From: Ktedonobacteria bacterium brp13
Lineage (GTDB): Bacteria > Chloroflexota > Ktedonobacteria > Ktedonobacterales > Ktedonobacteraceae
Direction: 5' to 3'
Length of the DNA stretch: 64,000 nt
Assembly: GCA_015099395.1 (NCBI GenBank)
Contig: AP024096.1
Span: 2,666,001-2,730,000 of the forward strand
A program made the translations under genes and the position numbers. Positions 34,049 to 40,924 of the stretch are shown piece after piece. The notes under the pieces were generated by a model that saw only the letters and a list, made by a program, of their open reading frames with translations, was not told the origin of the DNA and did not search any database. Each line of letters starts with the position of its first letter. Position 1 is the first letter of the stretch.

Positions 34049-34492
34049 ATGAAACTCAGCGGAACTCATAAATTCAAGGCGACCAGTGCACAGGTTTTCA
34101 CGGCTATCTTAACACCTGCAGTCTTGCAGGCTGCCTCCGGTGCCAACGGTGTCGAGTTCGTTAACCCCAATACCCTGCGTGTTGAGATTACGACACCCCT
34201 GCCCGGTCTCAAAGGCCCATACGAGCTGTTCCTGAACATCGTCAATCGTCAGGACCCCAGCTATCTTGAGTTACAGCTTACCCGTCAGGGTCGCGGTGGC
34301 TCGATCAATGCACTCGCCAAAATCAGCCTGGCTGACGAAGTCGGTGGCTCACTGCTCACCTACGATGCCAATGCCGATCTGGAAGGCACCGTAGCCATTG
34401 CCAACAATCCTCTGGGTCAGGGCCTGGTAAAGAACTCACTCAATGGCTTCTTCAAAAATCTCGAAAAAGAGATTGAGAAGGCATACGTCTAA
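34049..34492 (+). CDS. CoxG-like SRPBCC protein
   Basis: A 147-residue single-domain protein of the CO dehydrogenase subunit G (CoxG/START-like) family. It starts MKLSGTHKFKATSAQVFTAI and has the helix-grip pattern of strands (LRVEITTPLPGLKGPYELFL, YLELQLTRQGRGGSINALAK) before a long C-terminal helix (VKNSLNGFFKNLEKEIEKAY). Family members bind hydrophobic ligands or help assemble molybdenum hydroxylases; no hydroxylase genes are nearby. A second, distinct member lies convergently at 34633-35085. Confidence 0.8.
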   Translation: MKLSGTHKFKATSAQVFTAILTPAVLQAASGANGVEFVNPNTLRVEITTPLPGLKGPYELFLNIVNRQDPSYLELQLTRQGRGGSINALAKISLADEVGGSLLTYDANADLEGTVAIANNPLGQGLVKNSLNGFFKNLEKEIEKAYV

Positions 34493-34632
34493 GCCTTCCA
34501 AGCCTTCTAAGCCTCACTGATACCCATACATACATAACGGAAGAGACGCTGGCTGCTTACAGTATACCTGTAAAACAGTCATGCATCTCTTCTTCGTACG
34601 ATACGAGCAGCTCTCTAACTAGCATTGGACGG

Positions 34633-35085
34633 CTATGCTGGTTCTGCGGCCTGCAGATTCGACTTCAAGCACGCAAAGAATTGCTCAGTCAGCTTCTCTG
34701 CCGTGCTACTCATCAGGCGAGCACCAACGGCTGCAAGCGTGCCATTCACCACGACATGCGCCTGCCAATCCATCTGCGTCTGCTTCTCGCCAACCGCGCT
34801 AAGCTGCATCTTGCCCTGGACATCAACCGCACTCCCAGGAGCCTTCCCACGCGCCTTCACAACCATCAAGTCCGGCTCATGCAGCTCTGGTCGTGTCACA
34901 TCCAGGGTAAATTTGGCCTTCACAGGTCCCACACTAAACGCGACTACCGCCTTCCAATGCTCTGGCCCAATCGTTTCTAGACTCTGAAAACCGGGAGCAC
35001 AGCGCGCAACCTTATTGACATCCAAAAGGTACGTCCAGACATCGGCAATCGCCACATTAATATTCTGCGTTCCTGAAAAATCCAT
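34633..35085 (-). CDS. CoxG-like SRPBCC protein
   Basis: A 150-residue protein of the same family as its convergent neighbour, closer to canonical CoxG: MDFSGTQNINVAIADVWTYL, then LDVNKVARCAPGFQSLE (the conserved Pro-Gly turn), VKAKFTLDVTRPELHEPDL and the C-terminal AVGARLMSSTAEKLTEQFF. Strongly similar proteins often carry a C-terminal membrane anchor; this one ends right after the domain, so it is probably soluble. Two members side by side but differently oriented suggests related ligand-binding roles. Confidence 0.82.
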   Translation of the reverse strand: MDFSGTQNINVAIADVWTYLLDVNKVARCAPGFQSLETIGPEHWKAVVAFSVGPVKAKFTLDVTRPELHEPDLMVVKARGKAPGSAVDVQGKMQLSAVGEKQTQMDWQAHVVVNGTLAAVGARLMSSTAEKLTEQFFACLKSNLQAAEPA

Positions 35086-35286
35086 CCTTTATTGCCTTTC
35101 AATCAAACAGCACAGCAACGTCGCCTATGCCGGTGCACAGGTAGCACACAGTATACCTATAGTATAACCAAAACAGCTCTCAGATAGATGGATTGCGCGC
35201 ACACATAAAGTGGGTAGACGTCAAGGATGGTAGAATAGTAGAATAGTAGAGATATCAAAAGAGGAAGAGACAGGAAAGGAAATCCC

Positions 35287-36120
35287 TTGATTGAACAGTA
35301 TTATGATGATGAGTCACAGGTTGAATGGCAACGTCTCGAACGTCATCGCACAGAATTTGCCGTTACCATGCGCGCACTGACTGACTATCTGCCACCAGCT
35401 CCACAGGCAATTCTCGATGATGGTGGCGGACCAGGCAGATACACGTTGGCGCTTTCCGCACTCGGACATCAGGTCACGCTCCTTGATCTCTCGCAGGGCA
35501 ATCTCACCCTGGCACGACAAAAAGCGCAGGAGAGCACCATCTCCATTCATCAGTACGTGCATGGGAACGCGCTCAACCTCTCTTCTCTCCACGCCGAGAA
35601 CTTTGATGCGGTCCTGCTGCTGGGTCCGTTGTATCATTTGCTGACAGATCCTGAGCGCCAGCAAGCCATTGGTGAAGCCTGGCGTGTGCTGCGTCCCGGC
35701 GGGCTTATCTTCGCGGCCTTCATCACCCGCTACGCGGCTTTTCGCGACCTTGCGAAGAACACTCCCTCTACGCTGTTTGAGCAGCGAGCCGCGTGGGAAG
35801 AGACCCTACGCACAGGGATCTATCATGCTAGCCAGGGCGTTGGCTTTACAGATGCCTATTTTGCTCATCCCGCTGAAATTGGACCGCTCATGGAACAAGC
35901 TGGTTTTAAGACGCTCGACCTCCTCGGTTGTGAAGGAGTCGTCGCTCGTAATGAAGAGCAGGTTAATCAGCTGACTGGCGAAGCCTGGCAAGCATGGGTC
36001 GATTTCAATTACCGACTGAGCAAAGAACCCTCACTCCGTGGAGCCGCCGACCACCTGCTCTATGTTGGCAGCAAGCCCAGTTCTTCTAGCATCCATTCCA
36101 TGCCTTACTGCAGAGCCTGA
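35287..36120 (+). CDS. class I SAM-dependent methyltransferase
   Basis: A 277-residue cytoplasmic enzyme starting at TTG 35287 behind AGGAAAGGA. Motif I is AILDDGGGPGRYTLALSALG, the acidic ribose-binding residue is in VTLLDLSQGNL, then NFDAVLLLGPLYHL and WRVLRPGGLIFAAFI. The pattern FDAVLLLGPLYHL is typical of a group annotated as UbiE-like or small-molecule methyltransferases. The DDGGGPG in motif I, with three glycines, is normal in this subgroup. The acceptor is unknown. It converges on the dehydrogenase gene downstream. Confidence 0.8.
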   Translation: MIEQYYDDESQVEWQRLERHRTEFAVTMRALTDYLPPAPQAILDDGGGPGRYTLALSALGHQVTLLDLSQGNLTLARQKAQESTISIHQYVHGNALNLSSLHAENFDAVLLLGPLYHLLTDPERQQAIGEAWRVLRPGGLIFAAFITRYAAFRDLAKNTPSTLFEQRAAWEETLRTGIYHASQGVGFTDAYFAHPAEIGPLMEQAGFKTLDLLGCEGVVARNEEQVNQLTGEAWQAWVDFNYRLSKEPSLRGAADHLLYVGSKPSSSSIHSMPYCRA

Positions 36121-36147
36121 AAGATACGCTGCATGAGCCCCGTATTC

Positions 36148-37053
36148 TCAGGATGAGCCAGAGATACCAGCGAAGGCTTCCATAAACTGGATGATGGCTG
36201 AAGCATCTTCTTCGCCCTTGCTGCGCATCGCAGCCGCGACTATTTGCTGCGCTACCGCTGTCATTGGCAGAGGCGCGGATACATCAAAGGCCTCATCGAG
36301 AATGAGCTGAAAGTCCTTGTACATTAAGGCCAGGGCAAAATCGGCTGGATATTCCCGCTGCCGCGCGTGCTCAAGATCAGCTTGTTGACGAGGAGAGACA
36401 ACCGCTGTCTGCTTGAGGACATCGATGAGTTGTTCTCTTTCAAGCCCAGCCTTTTCTCCGAGCACGAGCGCTTCTGCCAGAGCCTGCCTGCTCAGGCCCA
36501 GCAGCATATTGACCACAAGCTTCATGGTCGTCCCTTTTCCGCTTACGCCCAGATAGATGTTCTGCTTTCCTAGCGCATCAAGGATGGGTTTGCAGCGCTC
36601 ATACGTCTCCCGCTCGCCACCAACAAAGATGACTAGACTTCCCTGTTCGACTTGAGGCACGCTGCCAGAGACGGCAGCGTCGATCATCGGCACGCCCTTT
36701 GCTCGCGCAGACTGGAAAAGATGGCGCGATGTCTGCGGGGCAACGGTGCTCATATCTATGATCACTGATGAGGCATGCACTCCCGCTAGCGCTCCATCTG
36801 GCGCCAGCATGACTGCTTCCAGAGCGCTGTCATTCGTGACACAGGAGATGATGACTTCGCTGCTGGCAGCCAGCTCTCTGGGCGTCTCGGCCACCAGCGC
36901 CCCAAGTTGGCCCATGGCCCGTGCCCGCTCCGCCGTGCGATCATAGACAGTCAGGTGATAGCCAGCACGCAGCAGCCTGGGTACCATATGACTTCCCATA
37001 TTCCCCATGCCGATAAAACCTATATTCTTCCTGGAATTCCCTGTTACCGTCAT
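36148..37053 (-). CDS. NAD(P)-dependent beta-hydroxyacid dehydrogenase
   Basis: A 301-residue enzyme of the 3-hydroxyisobutyrate dehydrogenase family. The Rossmann fingerprint is IGFIGMGNMGSHMVPRLL; the substrate-binding signature is IDAAVSGSVPQVEQGSLVIF; the catalytic Lys is in GKGTTMKLVVNMLLG. It oxidises short beta-hydroxyacids (3-hydroxyisobutyrate, tartronate semialdehyde or gamma-hydroxybutyrate type) with NAD(P)+. The precise substrate is not fixed by sequence. It starts at ATG with GGAGAAAATAGATA upstream. Confidence 0.85.
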   Translation of the reverse strand: MTVTGNSRKNIGFIGMGNMGSHMVPRLLRAGYHLTVYDRTAERARAMGQLGALVAETPRELAASSEVIISCVTNDSALEAVMLAPDGALAGVHASSVIIDMSTVAPQTSRHLFQSARAKGVPMIDAAVSGSVPQVEQGSLVIFVGGERETYERCKPILDALGKQNIYLGVSGKGTTMKLVVNMLLGLSRQALAEALVLGEKAGLEREQLIDVLKQTAVVSPRQQADLEHARQREYPADFALALMYKDFQLILDEAFDVSAPLPMTAVAQQIVAAAMRSKGEEDASAIIQFMEAFAGISGSS

Positions 37054-37430
37054 TATCTATTTTCTCCATTTATGCTGCTTGCACGAGAAAGCTCATGCAT
37101 ATCCTCTGATATACACTATTTTACCACAAAAGCGTACCCTGCCTATGGAACAGAGCCTTCTAACCAGGGCATGCTCATTCTGGCAAGAGCGGGGTTCCAA
37201 CATTTTTCCCGGCGTTTTTCTTTAAGGTCCTTTTTTACCTTCAACGTTCAATGCCGGTATCCCAGATGGGGAGTGGTTTGGCAGGCAGTTAATGGTTGTG
37301 CGGCTCAACATTCGAGTCAAGTGCTCATGTTCGAGGGCAAACGCGGCTAAGGTTTCAGGTCATTTACTAAGAACCAAACGCAGTCATGCAAGAGAGGCGA
37401 TGAAGCACCTGGTGCGTACCATGCAACACA
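37054..37430. other. intergenic, no gene seen
   Basis: Carries the leader of the dehydrogenase gene. Several short frames are present but none has a ribosome site or family resemblance. No repeat of the MITE family here. Confidence 0.35.
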
Positions 37431-38054
37431 CTAAACATTCTCTAAAGACAGGATAAGTGGGCAATGAGAACGGACGTCCTCTTGCATTCCAGTGACCCTT
37501 ACCCCGATCTCCTGACCTAAACGTAAAACAGTGCTGAGATCAAGAAAACCTGGTTGGTCAGGAGTGATCTTCCTTGAGAGAAACCTTCCTTGAATACCAT
37601 CTAAATCAACGATTACACGTGCGCTATTGATAGAAATAATCATACCAGTGTAGACATGGCCTATTGTAAATTGCTCTGCGGTTGCAGTCACCTTGATATG
37701 CAACTTCTGTGACAATTGCAGATAGTTCTTTGCCTTATCTAGTTCAACGATTCTAAGCAGAATCTCTTTCCCTGTCAAATCGTTCCAACTTTGTTGGACG
37801 AATTGTCGAAATGAAGCCTCCTCTTCTTCTTTGGATCTTTCTACTGAAGGCTCCTTTTCTACGGGTACCTGTCGTGTGAATCCATATACAAAGTGGTCTA
37901 TGGACCCTCGAATGCCTTCAATATCGACAAACATTGTGTGATCTGTCAGACCAAGAAGACGTGCAACAATGGGTTTGTTCTGGCGGTAGTGCTCTTCTAG
38001 TATGTTCCACTGTCGCTCTAAGCGCGGATCATTTTCGCCGGGTGCTTCACACAT
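37431..38054 (-). CDS. S1-domain-like hypothetical protein
   Basis: About 207 residues from the ATG at 38054 (GAGGATAG nine bases upstream). That start overlaps the stop of the phosphatase gene by 8 bp, indicating coupled translation. The C-terminal half is an S1-type OB fold: FTIGHVYTGMIISINSARVI, VDLDGIQGRFLSRKI, then DLSTVLRLGQEIGVRVTGM and LILSLENV. An N-terminal stretch (KPIVARLLGLTDHTMFVDIE) looks like a degenerate first repeat. S1 domains bind RNA. A fragment of a related C-terminus occurs at 45130-45248. Confidence 0.6.
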   Translation of the reverse strand: MCEAPGENDPRLERQWNILEEHYRQNKPIVARLLGLTDHTMFVDIEGIRGSIDHFVYGFTRQVPVEKEPSVERSKEEEEASFRQFVQQSWNDLTGKEILLRIVELDKAKNYLQLSQKLHIKVTATAEQFTIGHVYTGMIISINSARVIVDLDGIQGRFLSRKITPDQPGFLDLSTVLRLGQEIGVRVTGMQEDVRSHCPLILSLENV

Positions 38055-38646
38055 CGCTGCTATCCTCAAAATGGCTACCAACAATAGAACGTCGCTCAAT
38101 GTCACGTGCATGCAATTCATAGTGCCAGATAGGGATATCTCGCCATTGCCAGGGAGTGCGTACAATCGTCTCAAGCGAGCTATCACCACACCAGTACTCA
38201 AGCCCATATCTGGTGACGCGGTGCCCGATCACCACGATCGTTTTCCCATCATACGCTTGTAACACATCCTGTAAAAAAGTTCCCAGTGCATCTACTGCCA
38301 TACGCACACTCTGCCCATGGGGAAACGGCTCTAGAATACGCTGCGGGAACTCTTCATCGATCTGAGCAACCGGGCATTGTGTCAGATCACCATAATCACA
38401 CTCACGAAGTCGGGCATCTCGCGCACACGGAAGCTTGCGTTCAGCGAACGCGATTTCAGCAGTCCGCACTGCACGTTGGAGGTCAGAGCAGAAGACCGCG
38501 TCGAGTGTTTGTGTCGTGTAGTGTTGCCCAAGTTCCCCTGCCTTTTGCAGACCGCGCTGAGACAGAGGCACATCCGCGTGACCAGAAGCACGGCCAGCCT
38601 CATTATCGACGCTGGTCGCATGGGGAGAATAGAAAAGCGTCAACAT
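38047..38646 (-). CDS. histidine phosphatase family protein (altered RHG motif)
   Basis: A 199-residue member of the histidine phosphatase superfamily: VPLSQRGLQKAGELGQHY, DAVFCSDLQRAVRTAEIAF, LRECDYGDL and TIVVIGHRVTRYGLEYW (second His). The usual RHG motif reads SPHATS: the nucleophilic His is kept but the Arg before it is Pro, which may weaken phosphate binding. Homologues with YSPHATS- or FTPHATS-like starts exist in this family, so it need not be dead. It is coupled to the S1-like gene and lies 15 bp after a hydrolase gene on the same strand, so the three form a likely operon. Confidence 0.78.
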   Translation of the reverse strand: MLTLFYSPHATSVDNEAGRASGHADVPLSQRGLQKAGELGQHYTTQTLDAVFCSDLQRAVRTAEIAFAERKLPCARDARLRECDYGDLTQCPVAQIDEEFPQRILEPFPHGQSVRMAVDALGTFLQDVLQAYDGKTIVVIGHRVTRYGLEYWCGDSSLETIVRTPWQWRDIPIWHYELHARDIERRSIVGSHFEDSSDV

Positions 38647-38661
38647 AATTTCTCTCCCTGA

Positions 38662-39372
38662 CTATCCGAAAAGAAAATTCCGTAGGAGGGCTTTGTATTC
38701 TTCCGGGCGGTTCTGATGGACTGTATGCCCGGCACCCTCAATGGTCACCAACCGACAATCCGGGATCAGGTGAGCAACCTCGGCGAGTTGTTCCTGAGGG
38801 ATATCGCTGGTCGATCCCCCACCGATAATGAGGGTCGGGGCGGTGATGGTAGGCAGGTCACGCCACCAGGAGGGATCAGGGTTGCGCAGCTGGCGCACAA
38901 TCGATTTGACCAGTTGCCAGTTGCTTTGCCAGTGGGGAGGAACAGTCTCTGGTGGTTCCTCGGGAATATCGGAGAGAGCACTCTTCCCATGGGGGGGAGG
39001 CGTGTCTTCGATGACCAGGCGCTCGATCCGCTCAGGCCAGCTCTCGGCAAAGAGGAACGCGACCGTCCCACCCATCGAGTGACCGATCAGCGTGAAACGA
39101 TCCAGCAAGAGAGCATCGGCGAACGCCTTAAGATCGTCGCGCATCAATTCAAAGGAGTATATGCCGGGTCTGGCGCTCCCTCCATGACCACGTTGGTCAA
39201 GTGCGAAGATGTGATAGTGCTCGGCGAGTGTGAGCGCTATCTCATCCCAATCCTGTGCGTCAGCGAGGAGCTGATGGAGGAGAATGAGTGGTGGCGCGCC
39301 TGGATTACCTGCTTCGCGATAATGGAAGGTCAGATCTGAAAGCTCGATGGTGTGATCGCTGAGAACTGTCAT
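38662..39372 (-). CDS. alpha/beta hydrolase
   Basis: A 236-residue alpha/beta-hydrolase-fold enzyme. The nucleophile elbow is LIGHSMGGTVAFLFAE (Ser in GHSMG), the oxyanion strand is PPLILLHQLLADAQDWDE, the acid is near PTLIIGGGSTSDI and the final His is in IEGAGHTVHQNRPEEY. FALDQRGHGGSARPGIYSFE is characteristic of the family. The substrate is unknown. It is first of a probable three-gene operon with the phosphatase and S1-like protein. Confidence 0.83.
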   Translation of the reverse strand: MTVLSDHTIELSDLTFHYREAGNPGAPPLILLHQLLADAQDWDEIALTLAEHYHIFALDQRGHGGSARPGIYSFELMRDDLKAFADALLLDRFTLIGHSMGGTVAFLFAESWPERIERLVIEDTPPPHGKSALSDIPEEPPETVPPHWQSNWQLVKSIVRQLRNPDPSWWRDLPTITAPTLIIGGGSTSDIPQEQLAEVAHLIPDCRLVTIEGAGHTVHQNRPEEYKALLRNFLFG

Positions 39373-39671
39373 GCTGCTTGCCCGGCGTCATTGCTCCCAT
39401 AACAGACCACAACTATTGGGCACCAGTGGAAACAATGTACAGCCCAGGGAACCCCTTTCTGCTTTGTTGGTAGGCTCTTTTGAGCTCGTTACTCAGATGT
39501 TCGTTCTTCACTATACCACATGTTGATCACATATGGATGCTACTTTTCACCTGATAAATCAATAAACACGTCTACGATCCTGGAGTAGTGAAGAGGCATA
39601 ACAACAGCTGGCGCATAATCGCACGGAGAGTCGTGGCCTCTGAGGTGTAGTCGAACAGATCCGACCTTACC

Positions 39672-40391
39672 TCACTCGTTCTCTGTGGGATGATCCAGCA
39701 AGGAGACGGCAAATGCAGTGCCCACAGGAAGATTCCCAAACTGGTGGGCCAGATCGAGGTGCAAACGCCACAATTCGTCCATGGGGACAGGTCGTCGGGA
39801 GCGGTTAGCGATAGGGCCGCCTTCTCGCGAAAAAAGGAAAGGCATGATGGCTACCCCTTGATCACCAGTGAGCGTGGCGAGGTCCTGCTCCCAGCCGGGC
39901 CAGCGCATGGTATCGTAGAACAGCGCTAGATCACCAGCTAAGGCCCAGGTTAGTAATTCGGAGTAGGACCTGTTCGTCGTCTCCCATGTGAGGGTATCAG
40001 GTGCAAAGTAGAAGACTGTTCCTGGCTTCCCTGGAAATGCGCCCCCATTGAGGGCAAAGAATCCACCAACGGCATCATGGGCAATGATCAGACCACCTTT
40101 GAGCAGGTCTTCGCTGGTATTCCAGGACTGCAAATCTCCCTTCATCTGCTCATGTCCCGATCCGAGGAAACGTAACCATCCATGATCAATGAGGATGCCA
40201 CCCGTTTCAAATGCAATAGCTCCCATGGGCGAGCGCGTCGTCACCTGGAGATGAAGCAGCACATCTTCACCTCGTGCACGGCCAACATCAAGTACTTCTA
40301 CCTGGTTATGTGCGGCTGCAATCCATCCCTGTACCAGGGGCCAACCTGGATCTTCCGTATTGATAAGTTCTTCGAGTGACCGCCTTTGCAT
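39672..40391 (-). CDS. DUF2625 family protein
   Basis: About 239 residues from the ATG at 40391, which has AGGAGG upstream; an in-frame upstream start at 40445 lacks one. It begins RRSLEELINTEDPGWPLVQG and contains TTRSPMGAIAFETGGILIDH and GWLRFLGSGHEQM, the core of DUF2625. Then comes a block with FFALNGGAFPGKPGTVFYFA and RWPGWEQDLATLTGDQGVAI. The family is cytoplasmic, SUKH-like in feel and of unknown function; related folds serve as immunity proteins, but nothing here shows a toxin. The gene stands alone. Confidence 0.8.
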   Translation of the reverse strand: MQRRSLEELINTEDPGWPLVQGWIAAAHNQVEVLDVGRARGEDVLLHLQVTTRSPMGAIAFETGGILIDHGWLRFLGSGHEQMKGDLQSWNTSEDLLKGGLIIAHDAVGGFFALNGGAFPGKPGTVFYFAPDTLTWETTNRSYSELLTWALAGDLALFYDTMRWPGWEQDLATLTGDQGVAIMPFLFSREGGPIANRSRRPVPMDELWRLHLDLAHQFGNLPVGTAFAVSLLDHPTENE

Positions 40392-40445
40392 CGTTACCTG
40401 CCTCCTGCAAAATAGTATCTGTATGAGTTTAACACAGGAGCGCAA

Positions 40446-40924
40446 TCAACGCTCAGTTGCCAACATCAATACTTAATTTATCTTGTTATAAATGCACATG
40501 TTCTCAATCGAGATAAATCGATTAACAAAGGAATTCTACAAATGAATTATTTTTGACCATCATAAGGCTTGACAAGATAACGAAGGGTTGGGTAAAGTAT
40601 TATTGTTGAATAGCGTATAGAGCAACGAAAAAAACCATTTATCCCAGAAGTACTCTTGCTGATACACAATCACCCCATCTAAGGAGGTAATGTTTTCAAG
40701 ATTTTTGCTTTCTTTTTCTTTCTCTTTCATTAGGAGAATGATGCTTAATGGCGACCCTGTTTGAAGCGTTTACAACGTCGCAAAACGTTTTAGGGTTTTC
40801 CTTACTACTTATCCGAAAACCTGAGTGCAGAGCACTAGCGACGCCAGTCGCGTTGGGTTTCGGAATAAGATCTTAGCACAAGGCATACAGCATATATCAG
40901 TCAAGGAAGGACTGGTTCTCGTTT
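40446..40924 (+). promoter_or_regulatory. long leader of the GH59 gene with LacI-type operator candidates
   Basis: A 480-bp non-coding region. Near its 3' part are two CG-centred palindromes: TTGAAGCGTTTACAA (40761-40775) and GCAAAACGTTTTAG (40780-40793). The second is nearly perfect and both look like sites for LacI-family sugar regulators. Upstream is a T-rich stretch (TTTCTTTTTCTTTCTCTTTC) that could belong to a promoter or leader. That these control the glycosidase is inference. Confidence 0.4.
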
